From NCBI RefSeq assembly GCF_000758705.1, contig NZ_CP009287.1, positions 744,001 through 808,000 of the forward strand: a stretch of 64,000 nucleotides of DNA, read 5' to 3'. The position numbers and the translations under genes were made by a program. Origin of the DNA: Paenibacillus graminis (lineage in GTDB: Bacteria > Bacillota > Bacilli > Paenibacillales > Paenibacillaceae). The stretch's first letter is position 1, and each line of letters starts with the position of its first letter. Under the pieces are notes generated by a model. That model did no database searches. It saw only the letters and a program-made list of their open reading frames with translations, and was not told the origin of the DNA. Shown in pieces: positions 9,093 through 18,600 of this stretch.

Positions 9093-10388
9093 ATGCTGAG
9101 CGCATGGAAAAAAATGTACGCGGCTGGCACGAGCAGCCTGCTGCTGTTCACATTGTTGATCAGTGCAGGAGCCGGCTCTGCTAGTGCAGCTGAAGCCGCC
9201 GCAGCAATACAAGGTTCGGAGCAGGATGTTTTTCGCATCGTAGCACTGGGGGATTCCATCACTGCGGGCTATGAGCCGGGGATGACTGATCCGAATGTGA
9301 AGCCCTACGGATATGCGGAGCGGCTGCTGGAGCAAGGCTGGTATCATGGCAGAAGCGTTCTTAGCAACTATGGGATTTTGGGACTTACTACAACGGGTCT
9401 GCTGAATTATACGGCAGCAATCAAAGATGGGGCAGTTACGACTGCCGATGGGATTCAGGCGGGTCTTCCTGATCCGCGGATCAACCAATTTGCTGCGCTC
9501 ACTCCGCAGATCAAGACTGAGCTTGGCGAGGCCGACCTGGTTACGCTGACTATTGGCGGGAATGATGTGAGCAGCCTGCTGGTCACGGCCAAGGACCTGA
9601 CGGAAGAGGCATTCAAGGCCCAGCTGGATCAGCTTCTGGCAAGCTACAGCAGCAATGTTAAGGTCGCGCTTGAGAATATCCGCGCAGTCAATGCGAAGGC
9701 TACGATTATGCTGGCTGATCAATATCAGCCCGCACCCAAGATTGCGGTGAGCAGCTCGTATCTAAAGCTGATGAGCGCTGCCCAGCAGTTCACCAAAGCG
9801 GCAGAAAACGTGGCGGCCAGCCTGAATCAGCCGGATGCTCCAGTGAAGGTGGCCCATGTGGCGGAGGCATTCGCAGGTGTAGAAGCGTCGCGGACCCATA
9901 TTATTAGTGCAGGGGCTGCGGATTTTCATCCAACGCAGCTGGGGTATGAAACCATCGCCCGGGTATTCGCCGAAACGTATTGGGGAGAGTACCGGGTTCC
10001 ATCTGTTTCCGCGTGGACAGCCGCATCCGCACCCATGTCAATTGTGGTGAAGGGAGTAGAGGTGAATACGCCGAACAAGCCGGTTCTGAAGAACGGACAG
10101 AACTTTCTGGCATTAAAGGATATTCTGAATGCCGTGGGCGCCACCGGGAAATGGGACAATAAAACCCAGAGTGCGGCCATTGTGTACGGGGGAAGGACTG
10201 TAGTGATAACGATCGGGTCCCAAACCATCAAGGTAAACGGAGCGGCGGTAGCCATTGATACACCGGCATTTCTGCAAAAGATTGGCAATGAGGATAAAAC
10301 CTATTTGCCGCTTGCCGCCCTCGCCACCGGTCTGGGCTTCGATGTGAATTATAGCAGCAAGCTGCGGACGGCTTTCATTAATCCATAG
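9093..10388 (+). CDS. Secreted SGNH/GDSL hydrolase with stalk domain
   Basis: This is a 431-residue exported esterase or lipase-like enzyme. The N-terminus MLSAWKKMYAAGTSSLLLF... ends with SAGAGSASAAEA, a signal peptide with an AxA-type cleavage site. Block I of the GDSL family is VALGDSITAGYEPG (nucleophile Ser), GGNDVSSL gives block III, and DFHPTQLGYE supplies the Asp/His pair. Residues from about 320 to the end form a copper amine oxidase N-terminal-like stalk domain (VNTPNKPVLKNGQNFLALKD ... YLPLAALATGLGF), common in Paenibacillus surface proteins and probably a cell-wall anchor. The ATG at 9093 is preferred over 9063 because GGGAGGG lies 6 bases upstream and the signal peptide starts there. 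The substrate is unknown. Confidence 0.92.
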   Translation: MLSAWKKMYAAGTSSLLLFTLLISAGAGSASAAEAAAAIQGSEQDVFRIVALGDSITAGYEPGMTDPNVKPYGYAERLLEQGWYHGRSVLSNYGILGLTTTGLLNYTAAIKDGAVTTADGIQAGLPDPRINQFAALTPQIKTELGEADLVTLTIGGNDVSSLLVTAKDLTEEAFKAQLDQLLASYSSNVKVALENIRAVNAKATIMLADQYQPAPKIAVSSSYLKLMSAAQQFTKAAENVAASLNQPDAPVKVAHVAEAFAGVEASRTHIISAGAADFHPTQLGYETIARVFAETYWGEYRVPSVSAWTAASAPMSIVVKGVEVNTPNKPVLKNGQNFLALKDILNAVGATGKWDNKTQSAAIVYGGRTVVITIGSQTIKVNGAAVAIDTPAFLQKIGNEDKTYLPLAALATGLGFDVNYSSKLRTAFINP

Positions 10389-10527
10389 ACGCGCATAAGC
10401 TATACAGATTGAACTTGAAAATATAGAAACAAAGGAAAAGCGGCGGAAGAAAAAATATTAAATTCAGCCTGTACGGCATAAAGGTGGATGAATGTTGTTG
10501 TCTAGTACAAAATTCAAGGCGGAATAT

Positions 10528-11100
10528 ATGATTACCATGGACGATATTGTGCGCGAGGGCGATTCCGTGCTGCGCACTGTAGCGGAGCCTGTTCAAATGC
10601 CCCTGCAGGCCGAGGATCAAGAGGCGCTGCAGTGCATGATGCAGTTTTTGAAGAACAGCCAGGACCCTGAGGTTTCTGCGAAATTTAAGCTGCGCTCCGG
10701 TGTAGGGTTGTCCGCGAACCAGATCGGACTGCTGAAACGGATGTTCGTAATGTACCTGAGAGATGACAAAGGCAACATGGTGGAGCATGCCTGGGTCAAT
10801 CCGAAAGTGATCAGCCATTCAGTGGCCATGATCTATCTGCCGGAGAGTGAAGGCTGCCTGTCCGTCGACCGCCCGGTGCATGGCTTTGTGCCGAGATACG
10901 AGTCCGTGAAAGTGAAAGGTTATAATATGACCGGCAAGGAAGTTGTCATGAAGTTCAAGGGCTATCAGGCTATTGTAGTCCAGCATGAAATCGATCATCT
11001 GGACGGCATCATGTTCTACGACCGGATCAATGAGGAGAATCCCTTCAAGCTCCCCCAAGGCGTGGAGATCCGCAGTCTTTATGAGCAGAAAAGCAGATAA
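10528..11100 (+). CDS. def: Peptide deformylase
   Basis: This metalloenzyme removes the N-formyl group from nascent proteins. The protein has 190 residues from ATG 10528. The three motifs are present as GVGLSANQIG, EGCLSV and QHEIDHLDGIMFYD, giving the Cys and two His metal ligands and the catalytic Glu. Motif 1 has SANQ in place of the common AAPQ. The start is chosen because the product then begins MITMDDIVREGDSVLR, matching the N-terminus of Bacillus-type PDF2, with AAGGCGG 5 bases upstream. An in-frame ATG at 10492 with AAAGGTGG upstream would add 12 residues and cannot be excluded. A UUCG-loop terminator follows. Confidence 0.95.
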   Translation: MITMDDIVREGDSVLRTVAEPVQMPLQAEDQEALQCMMQFLKNSQDPEVSAKFKLRSGVGLSANQIGLLKRMFVMYLRDDKGNMVEHAWVNPKVISHSVAMIYLPESEGCLSVDRPVHGFVPRYESVKVKGYNMTGKEVVMKFKGYQAIVVQHEIDHLDGIMFYDRINEENPFKLPQGVEIRSLYEQKSR

Positions 11101-11149
11101 GCAGATAAGCAGAAAAGTCTGCTATTCCTGCTTAAGTCATTGTCCGCCG

Positions 11150-11176
11150 CCGCTGTCCTTCGGGACAGCGGTTTTT
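11150..11176 (+). terminator. Rho-independent terminator of def
   Basis: CCGCTGTCC-TTCG-GGACAGCGG (11150-11171) is followed by five T. The loop is the stable UUCG tetraloop. Confidence 0.92.
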
Positions 11177-11350
11177 AAATGGTTTAGGAAATAGATATTA
11201 TCCTTTTCTTGTAACCGGCGGAGTCATAAGATAAGAGGGAGATCAGCATGTGGGTTAACAGAAAATGAAGTGGAAATTTACCCGAAAAGGTGGGAAACCC
11301 GCCGAGTTATATAACCTATTTCCGGCTAGTCCTTGCCAAGAAGGCGTTAA

Positions 11351-11560
11351 GTAAGCGCTAGTTGGAAAAAGGGAACTTATTTCTTCCCAAAATCAACAAT
11401 TGTGAGATTTAAGTGGAAAAAGTAAGCTTAATTAGGCCATGTTACCTCCATAGAGGCGAAATGAGCAGAATCAGTTAACCTTTTTCCACTTCATCTTCGG
11501 AGAACAAGATCCTGGAGCAAATTAGTTAACCTTTTTCCACTTGGAGTTGCCGCAGGGGTT
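11351..11560. repeat. MITE-like intergenic element, copy 2 (compound)
   Basis: This holds the same building blocks as copy 1. AGTTGGAAAAAGGGAACTT opens it, then AAAATCAACAATTGTGAGAT and AAGTGGAAAAAG, then two inverted arms TTAACCTTTTTCCACTT near 11477 and 11524. The two right arms make it longer than copy 1. The 11177-11744 stretch otherwise holds only the stem-loop below and the leader of the 34-residue ORF. Confidence 0.65.
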
Positions 11561-11596
11561 CTGGAGGTTCTCCAGGCATTGTTAAACTAAAATCCC

Positions 11597-11640
11597 AAAC
11601 GGCTACTTTGTCCAGGGAGGACGGCGCAGCCGTTTTGTTC
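11597..11640. terminator. Stem-loop shared with the element at 23408
   Basis: AAACGGCT (11597-11604) pairs with AGCCGTTT (from 11628), with an inner TTGTCC/GGAC helix and a TTTTGTTCTAT tail. The same hairpin with altered inner bases occurs at 23408-23448 next to another copy of the element, so it travels with the repeat. There is no gene immediately upstream for it to terminate. Confidence 0.5.
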
Positions 11641-11744
11641 TATGCTTGGAACAGAGCCGCCTTTAATATGGAAAATAGTGTTATACTTACAGAATTATTA
11701 AGAGTTTCATTGAAAAAAGATTGGGCTGGCATAAGGGAGCGCAT

Positions 11745-11849
11745 ATGGACAGAAATACAGGCATCCTGATGGTTGTTCTCGAAGAACTTTGGTTTACGGC
11801 CGCAGGAAGAGCAATGGAAGCAGCAAGACTAAACGACAGGAGGGAATGA
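11745..11849 (+). CDS. 34-residue small ORF, coupled to the next gene
   Basis: ATG at 11745 is preceded by AAGGGAG with 5-base spacing. The frame reads MDRNTGILMVVLEELWF and on to a TGA at 11847-11849. That TGA overlaps the ATG of the next gene at 11846 (ATGA). The next gene's own Shine-Dalgarno (ACAGGAGGGA) lies inside this ORF. The product has a short hydrophobic stretch and no recognised family. It may be a real small protein, or a leader ORF whose translation opens the start of the downstream gene. Confidence 0.5.
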   Translation: MDRNTGILMVVLEELWFTAAGRAMEAARLNDRRE

Positions 11850-12472
11850 AAATGGGCTGGGGTAGAATGCCGATACGAGGGATGCAGAATGAGTACAATG
11901 ATGAAGCGAAACAGATTGATGAGCAAATTCTAGAGCTGTACCGGCAGCGCAAAGCAGTTTCTGGCGGCAAAGGACTTTTTCCTGATACGGATACGATAGA
12001 GGAGTGGGCAACCCGGCTTGAGCTTCAACCCGGTGAAATTACGTTCATTCTGAGCAACCTGAATGAGGCACGGCCGAGACGGCATTTCTGGGAAGAGCCC
12101 GGTGCCCTGCTTGGTGTTCTGCCTATTATGCAGACAACGCTGCAGGATGATGCCGAGTATACTTTGACCCATGCGCTGCAGCATGAGAAGCTTAGTATTG
12201 TCACACTGGAGATTAAGTATCTGAAAGAGACAGCGGGGCATGTCAATGTCAATGCTGAGCTTATGCTTGCGGTTGTCGGTGATACGGATTACGAAGTCGA
12301 TGGACATGGCGCGCGTGGTGGCGGAGCGCAGCTTCAAATGCAGTTCATGGTTTGGCCACCGCTGCCGGAAGATCTGAGTTTCGTGGAGTTTTCCCTGGTA
12401 CCTGCCAGCAACAGGTTCATGCGTCCCATAAGAGAAGAGGTCATCCTGGATAAGCAGATTGACTTTCACTGA
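11846..12472 (+). CDS. Hypothetical protein
   Basis: The 208-residue protein begins MKMGWGRMPIRGMQNEYND and ends ILDKQIDFH. The N-terminal part has a helix with IDEQILELYRQRKAVSGGKG, reminiscent of a chorismate-mutase-type helix, but no catalytic pattern follows, so I do not assign that function. The remainder is beta-rich (about 100-205) with no signal peptide or membrane segment. The start at 11846 has GGAGG four bases upstream; ATG 11852 is an alternative. It converges on hemL with a shared terminator between them. A more precise function is not recognisable. Confidence 0.8.
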   Translation: MKMGWGRMPIRGMQNEYNDEAKQIDEQILELYRQRKAVSGGKGLFPDTDTIEEWATRLELQPGEITFILSNLNEARPRRHFWEEPGALLGVLPIMQTTLQDDAEYTLTHALQHEKLSIVTLEIKYLKETAGHVNVNAELMLAVVGDTDYEVDGHGARGGGAQLQMQFMVWPPLPEDLSFVEFSLVPASNRFMRPIREEVILDKQIDFH

Positions 12473-12500
12473 CCCCATACTGAGCGTTAACGTAAAAATA

Positions 12501-12537
12501 ACCCACTGCGTGAATCCGCCCGCAGTGGGTCTATTTT
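12501..12537. terminator. Bidirectional terminator between convergent genes
   Basis: ACCCACTGCG (12501-12510) pairs with CGCAGTGGGT (12521-12530), with CTATTTTT on the plus side and an A-run upstream that gives T's for the minus strand. It serves the hypothetical gene on the left and hemL on the right. Confidence 0.85.
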
Positions 12538-12606
12538 TAAAAGATAAGGCTTGTGTAAGAAGCCTCAATGAGAGGAGCTGCACAGCAGGCGCTGCTGGCG
12601 GAATGA

Positions 12607-13923
12607 TTATTTCTCCTCCGCCATGGCCTGGAACGAGGCTTCTGCTGCTTCCAGTGTAGCGTCAATATCGGCATCGGTATGCGCCGTGGTCAGGAACCAG
12701 GCTTCATATTTGGACGGGGCCAGGTTGATGCCCCGGTTCAGCATGTGGCGGAAGAAGCTGGCGAACAGCTCGCCGTCCGTATCCTGTGCTTCATCGTAAT
12801 TGGTCACCGGATGATTGCAGAAATGAGTAGAGAATGCGCCGCGGATCCGGTTGATGGTCAGCGGGATGCCATGGCCGTCAGCAGCTGCCTGCAGCCCTTC
12901 GGTCAGGCGGATCGCCAGCCGCTCCATTTCGTCATAGACACCTTCGGCTGCAAGCACCTCCAGACAGGCGATGCCTGCGGAGATGGAGGCGGGATTGCCC
13001 GCCATCGTACCGGCCTGGTAGGCCGGGCCGAGCGGAGCGACCTGCTCCATGACATGCTTACGGCCGCCGTAAGCGCCGATCGGCAGGCCGCCTCCAATGA
13101 TTTTGCCGAGTGCGGTCAAGTCCGGGATGATGTCCTCATGATTGCTGAGACCCGCATAGGTCTGGGCCGAGCCGTAATGGAAACGGAAAGCGGTGATGAC
13201 CTCGTCGTAAATGACCAGTGATCCGTTGTCATGGGCCTGCTTGCAGAGCCCTTCGAGGAAGCCCGGCTGCGGCATAACCATGCCGAAGTTGCCGACAATG
13301 GGCTCTACCATTACCGCTGCGACATCCCCGCCCCATTTGTCCAGCGCTTCGCGCAGGGCGTCCAGATCATTGAACGGAACTGTGATGACCTCCTGGGCGA
13401 TGCTGGCAGGAACTCCGGCACTGTCGGGAATGCCAAGGGTGGATGGACCAGAGCCGGCGGCGACCAGGACAAGGTCGGAATGGCCGTGATAACAGCCGGC
13501 GAATTTGACAATCTTGCTGCGTTTGGTATAAGCGCGTGCTACTCGGATCGTGGTCATGACGGCTTCGGTGCCGGAGTTGACGAAGCGCACCTTATCCATC
13601 GAAGGAATGGCTTTCTTCAGCATCTTAGCCAGCTTGATCTCAAGCTGCGTGGGTGTTCCGTACAGCAGCCCGTTTTCTGCTGCTTGTGTAATCGCCGCAG
13701 TAATATGGGGATGGGCATGGCCGGTAATAATCGGTCCATAGGCGGCCAGATAATCTATGTATTCATTGCCGTCTTCGTCCCAGAAGCGGGAGCCCCCGGC
13801 CCGTTTCATGAAGACAGGAGCACCGCCGCCAACGGCTTTGAAGGAGCGGGAGGGACTGTTGACCCCTCCGACGATATGCTGTAGGGCTTCCTCGTACAAA
13901 TGTTCAGAGGTGGTACGGTTCAT
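12607..13923 (-). CDS. hemL: Glutamate-1-semialdehyde 2,1-aminomutase (GsaB/HemL2 type)
   Basis: This PLP enzyme makes 5-aminolevulinate for haem synthesis. The protein has 438 residues. Key stretches are [78 protein letters not shown] (PLP Asp) and [17 protein letters not shown] (Schiff-base Lys). The [17 protein letters not shown] version resembles the second Bacillus paralogue, GsaB, more than the HemL of the hemAXCDBL operon, and no other hem gene is nearby; this subfamily call is from memory. It starts 22 bp after the LCP stop, with AAAGGATGATC as its RBS, so the two are probably cotranscribed. Confidence 0.95.
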   Translation of the reverse strand: MNRTTSEHLYEEALQHIVGGVNSPSRSFKAVGGGAPVFMKRAGGSRFWDEDGNEYIDYLAAYGPIITGHAHPHITAAITQAAENGLLYGTPTQLEIKLAKMLKKAIPSMDKVRFVNSGTEAVMTTIRVARAYTKRSKIVKFAGCYHGHSDLVLVAAGSGPSTLGIPDSAGVPASIAQEVITVPFNDLDALREALDKWGGDVAAVMVEPIVGNFGMVMPQPGFLEGLCKQAHDNGSLVIYDEVITAFRFHYGSAQTYAGLSNHEDIIPDLTALGKIIGGGLPIGAYGGRKHVMEQVAPLGPAYQAGTMAGNPASISAGIACLEVLAAEGVYDEMERLAIRLTEGLQAAADGHGIPLTINRIRGAFSTHFCNHPVTNYDEAQDTDGELFASFFRHMLNRGINLAPSKYEAWFLTTAHTDADIDATLEAAEASFQAMAEEK

Positions 13924-13945
13924 AATTGATCATCCTTTAAGTGAT

Positions 13946-14998
13946 TTATTTACTTCCGGCGCTGGCCGAAGGACTGCTGCCCGGAGAAGCATCCGGCGAT
14001 GGAGACGGCTCAGGACCAGCCAGGGTATCCTGAACGAATTCCTTCAGCTTGTTTTCACTGCTGATGCCGAGCACTGCCGAGCCTCCGCTGGTTTTTTCTT
14101 CGGTAAGCAGGTTCATCGGCGGAATTTGTGCACTGCCGCCCATCGAGCTGTCATAGCCTACGGTAGCCAGCTTCCACATGTCATTTACGTCCAGGTTGGT
14201 ATCGATATAAGGCGTAACCTGGGATAGAATCGTAGGCAGCTTGATAATGGCAGTAGTACTGATGACCTTGTCTGCTACGGCCTTAAGGAAGCCGCGTTGA
14301 CGTTCCGTCCGCGTGAAATCGGAGGTGGCATCATGACGGAACCGCACATATTGCAGCGCCATGCTGCCGTCGAGATGCTGGAAGCCTTTTTTCAGATCAA
14401 TGTCGTATTCGGGGCCATCCGCCTTCGTCTTATAGACCATATCCTTCTCGACCTCGTAATCGACGCCGCCAACTGCATCCACCAGCTTAATAAAGCCCTG
14501 AAAGTCGGTATAGACATAGTATTGTATCGGGATGCCGAGCAAGTCGCTGACGGTCTGCATCGCCGTATTGGGTCCGTGGGTTATCGCTGTATTGATGCGT
14601 TCTTTGCCATGCTCAGGGATAGAAACATAGGTATCACGTAATATAGAGAATACATAGAATTTTTTCTTGACCGGGTCAAGTGAGGCGACCAGCATCGTAT
14701 CCGAGCGAGGCACTTCACCCTTCTTCACCCCGCGCGCATCGACACCCATAAGCAGGATATTAACCGGTTCGGTGCCTTCCCATTTTGGAGGTTGAACGGT
14801 TTCGGCTGAAGGTGAGGGGACTGCTGCAAACGGTGAGTTTTCACCGGTCTTGTGCAGGTTATCCATTTGATTATAGATTTCTGCAAAATAATAAACGATT
14901 CCGCCGATAATCAGGAGAAGTATAATTGCCAGAGTCCAGAGCAGCGGTTTCTTTTTTGACTTGCCGGCTTTTGCGTGCCGTTTCTTTCTTGGTGGCAT
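13946..14998 (-). CDS. LytR-CpsA-Psr (LCP) family glycopolymer ligase
   Basis: This 350-residue type II membrane protein probably attaches teichoic acids or other anionic polymers to peptidoglycan on the outer face of the membrane. A very basic N-terminus (MPPRKKRHAKAGKSKKK) leads into one membrane segment (WTLAIILLLIIGGIVYYF). The LCP domain (about 85-245) shows NILLMGVDARG, PRSDTMLVASLDP, FSILRDTYVSIP, AVGGVDYEV, LQYVRFRHD and FTRTERQRGFL, including the conserved Arg and Asp residues that bind the polyprenyl pyrophosphate. The C-terminus is a low-complexity Pro/Ser tail. It is divergent from the thiol peroxidase gene and upstream of hemL. Confidence 0.95.
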   Translation of the reverse strand: MPPRKKRHAKAGKSKKKPLLWTLAIILLLIIGGIVYYFAEIYNQMDNLHKTGENSPFAAVPSPSAETVQPPKWEGTEPVNILLMGVDARGVKKGEVPRSDTMLVASLDPVKKKFYVFSILRDTYVSIPEHGKERINTAITHGPNTAMQTVSDLLGIPIQYYVYTDFQGFIKLVDAVGGVDYEVEKDMVYKTKADGPEYDIDLKKGFQHLDGSMALQYVRFRHDATSDFTRTERQRGFLKAVADKVISTTAIIKLPTILSQVTPYIDTNLDVNDMWKLATVGYDSSMGGSAQIPPMNLLTEEKTSGGSAVLGISSENKLKEFVQDTLAGPEPSPSPDASPGSSPSASAGSK

Positions 14999-15030
14999 TT
15001 CGTTCTTCCTTTCCCATTCACATTCTCTAC

Positions 15031-15059
15031 ATTATAATTTCTTTTAGGTATACAAGCAA
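15031..15059 (-). promoter_or_regulatory. Sigma-A promoter of the LCP-hemL unit
   Basis: On the minus strand TTGCTT (15054-15059) and TATAAT (15031-15036) are separated by 17 bp, 33 bp before the LCP start. Confidence 0.7.
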
Positions 15060-15100
15060 TTTCGGAATATTCATCCATATTATGAAGGAGAGAAGAATTA

Positions 15101-15568
15101 ATGAACGAAATCAAGATCGGACAAGAAGTGCCGGACTTTACCCTGCCTGCTTCTACAGGACAGGATATCAGCTTAAGTGATTACCGCGGCCGCAAGGTCG
15201 TACTGTACTTTTATCCCAAAAATATGACGCCCGCCTGCACCCAGGAGGCCTGTGAATTCCGTGACGCCGCGGACCCGATTGCCCGGGGCAATGCAGTCGT
15301 GCTGGGAATCAGTCCGGACAGCCTGTCTTCCCATGCGAAGTTCATCGAGAAGAACAGTCTGCCGTTTCCGCTGCTCTCTGATGAGGAGCATTCCGTAAGC
15401 GGATTATTCGGAGTCTGGCAGCTCAAAAAGCTGTACGGCAAAGAATTTATGGGCATTGTGCGGTCCACCTTTCTCATTGATGAGCAGGGCATCCTGGTCA
15501 AAGAATGGAGAAAAGTCCGGGTCAAGGGCCATGTCGAAGCACTATTGGGAGAAATCATGAATAAATAA
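15101..15568 (+). CDS. bcp: Thiol peroxidase of the BCP/PrxQ type
   Basis: This is a cytoplasmic atypical peroxiredoxin that reduces hydroperoxides with thioredoxin. The protein has 155 residues. The pattern VVLYFYPKNMTPACTQEAC gives the peroxidatic Cys46 and the resolving Cys51 five residues later, the typical PrxQ arrangement. The usual P-x-x-x-T-x-x-C active site here reads MTPACT. SLPFPLLSDEEHSVSGLFGV and RSTFLIDEQGIL are family blocks. The start has GAAGGAGAGAAG upstream. It is transcribed divergently from the LCP gene and is followed by the activase gene after about 100 bp. Confidence 0.95.
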   Translation: MNEIKIGQEVPDFTLPASTGQDISLSDYRGRKVVLYFYPKNMTPACTQEACEFRDAADPIARGNAVVLGISPDSLSSHAKFIEKNSLPFPLLSDEEHSVSGLFGVWQLKKLYGKEFMGIVRSTFLIDEQGILVKEWRKVRVKGHVEALLGEIMNK

Positions 15569-15672
15569 GTATGCTAGTAACTAATTGTAAATGTCTGTAA
15601 CATTTCTAACAGCCTCCATAAGGCGCTCTCATGATATAGTTGCCTCATATTACTTCAAATTTGGAGCAAGGC

Positions 15673-18600
15673 ATGGTGATGAATGGCATGATGATGCTGC
15701 GTATCGGGCTGGACGTCGGGTCAACTACAGCCAAATTGGTTGTTATGGAACACGATGTGATTGTATATCAGGATTATGTGAGACATTTTAGCGATATAAA
15801 AAAAGCTGCGCTTTCCCTCCTGTCAGATGTGCGGGACAGGTTCCCGGATCGCGAGGCAGCTCTGACTGTAAGCGGTTCCTCAGGCTTGTCCCTCTCAAAG
15901 CTTGGCGAGGTCCCGTTTGTGCAGGAGGTCATCGCCTGCACGAAGGCGATCAGCGAGCTGATCCCCCAGTGCGATACCGCTATCGAGCTGGGCGGCGAGG
16001 ACGCCAAGATTATCTATCTCAGCGGGGGCATCGAGCAGCGGATGAACACGGCCTGTGCAGGTGGCACAGGAGCATTCATCGATCAGATGGCTTCCCTGCT
16101 GCAGACCGACCCGGCGGGCCTGAATGCCCTTGCCGAGCAGCATGAACGAATCTATCCTATCGCATCGCGCTGCGGCGTCTTTGCCAAAAGCGATGTCCAG
16201 CCGCTGCTGAACGAAGGCGCACGCCGGGAAGATGTGGCGGCTTCGATTTTTCAAAGCATTGTCAACCAGACGATCAGCGGCTTGGCCTGCGGCCGCCCGA
16301 TCCGTGGCCGGGTAGCTTTCCTTGGCGGGCCGCTGACCTTTCTGCCCGCGCTGCGGAAGCGGTTTGCCGAGACGCTTGGACTCAGCGACAGCGATGTGCT
16401 GTTTCCGGAGCACTCGCAGTATTTTGTCGCCATTGGCTCAGCGTTGTCGCAGACCGATCCGCTGGTGCTGCCGCTGTCCGGCTGGATGGCCCGGCTGGAT
16501 GCCGTAGACTTCTCGGCCGACCGTGCCGAGGATGCCGAACTGCAGCCGTTGTTCGCCTCGCCGGAGGATCTGGAGCAGTTCCGGCTCCGCCACAGCCAGG
16601 CGGCAGCTCCGCGTTCGGAGCTGGATACCTATCAGGGGCCTTGCTATCTCGGCATCGATGCCGGATCTACCACAACCAAGCTGGTGATTACCGGCGCTGC
16701 GGATGAAATCCTCTATACCTTTTATGGAAGCAACAAAGGCAATCCTCTGCAGTCCGTCAGCGATGCCCTGAAGGAGATCTACCGGATTCTGCCTGAAGGC
16801 TGCCATATTGCCGGTGCATATGCAACCGGTTATGGTGAAGGGCTGGTCAAGGCGGCGCTGCGTACAGACGGCGGCGAAGTGGAGACGGTCGCGCACTACA
16901 AGGCAGCCTCCAAATTCATGCCGGAGGTCGATTTCATTCTGGATATCGGCGGACAGGATATGAAGTGCATCAAGATCCGCGGCGGCGCGATCGACAGCCT
17001 CATGCTGAACGAAGCCTGCTCGGCGGGCTGCGGCTCTTTCCTGGAGAGCTTTGCGTCTGCATTGGAGCTCGGCATCGGGGAATTTGCCGCAGCGGCACTG
17101 GAATCCACTGAGCCGGTCAATCTGGGCTCCCGCTGCACAGTCTTCATGAATTCCAAAGTGAAGCAGGTGCAGAAGGAAGGGGCCACGCTGGCCGATCTGT
17201 CAGCAGGGCTTGCGTATTCTGTCATCAAAAATGCGCTCCAGAAGGTCATCAAAATCCGCAACGCTGACGATTTGGGGCGCAACATCATTGTACAAGGGGG
17301 CACCTTTTATAATGAAGCCGTGCTTCGCGCTTTTGAGCTGCTGACCGGAAGAACTGTGGTCAGACCGGATATAGCCGGTGTGATGGGCGCCTACGGCTGT
17401 GCGCTGATTGCCAGAGAGCATGCAGGACTTGACGGATTCAGCACCCTTCTGGGACCTGAAGAACTCGAAGCCTTCAAATATGAAGTGTCGCCGGGCCGCT
17501 GCAGACTATGCGCCAACAACTGCGCGCTGACGATCAGCCGCTTCCCCGACAAGAGCTTCCATGTCACCGGCAACCGCTGTGAGCGCGGGGCCGGAGGCAA
17601 AAAAGAGAAGAATACCCTGCCGAATCTGATGCAATACAAATATGAACGGTTTTTTGATTATGAGGGGCTGCCTGTGGAGCAGGCGGAGCGGGGGACCGTT
17701 GGTATTCCGCGGACCATGAACATGTTCGAGAACTATCCGTTCTGGCATACCTTTTTCACCACACTGCGTTACCGGACGGTGCTGTCTCCGAAGTCCAGCA
17801 AGAAGCTCTATGAGAGCGGAATGGACACCATTCCTTCGGAATCCATCTGCTATCCGGCGAAGATGGCCCATGGCCATGTGCAGAGCCTGCTGGGCAAAGG
17901 CGTTGATTTCATCTTTTATCCGGCCGTTGTATACGAGAAGAAGGAAGACGACGCCGCGCAGAATCACTTCAACTGCCCGGTGGTGGCCTCTTATCCCGAA
18001 GTGATCCGCAACAATATGGATGGGTTGAAAGAAAAAAACATACCGCTCGTGAGCCCGTTCCTGACCTTCGATGATATTCCGGCGCTGACCCGGGTTCTGG
18101 TGAAGACCTTCATGGATATCCCGAAGGAAGAGATTGCCGCTGCCGTGCAGACAGGACTGGCTGAAGCCGAGCGGGCCAAAGCCGATCTGCGGAACAAAGG
18201 CGAAGAAACGCTGGAGTTCCTTACCCATAGCGGGACCAAAGGGATTCTGCTCTGCGGCCATCCCTACCATGCAGATCCCGAGATTAACCACGGCATCGCC
18301 GAGATGATTACGGGCATGGGTCTGGCCGTGCTGACCGAGGATTCGGTCTGCCATCTGGACCGCAGTGAAGGGGAAGTGGGCGTGGTCAACCAGTGGACCT
18401 ACCATGCCCGGATGTACCGTGCGGCCCGTCTGGCCGCCAGCAGGAATGATCTGGAGCTGGTACAGCTGACCTCCTTCGGCTGCGGCATTGATGCCATTAC
18501 CTGTGATGCGGTTCAGGAAATTTTGGAGCGCAACAACAAGGTGTACACCTTGATCAAGATTGATGAGATCAGCAATTTGGGCGCAGCGCGCATCCGTCTG

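Noticed and set aside
8144-9262. 372-codon minus-strand frame
   Set aside because: Antisense to the IMPase-family gene and spans its terminator; no RBS or family motif.
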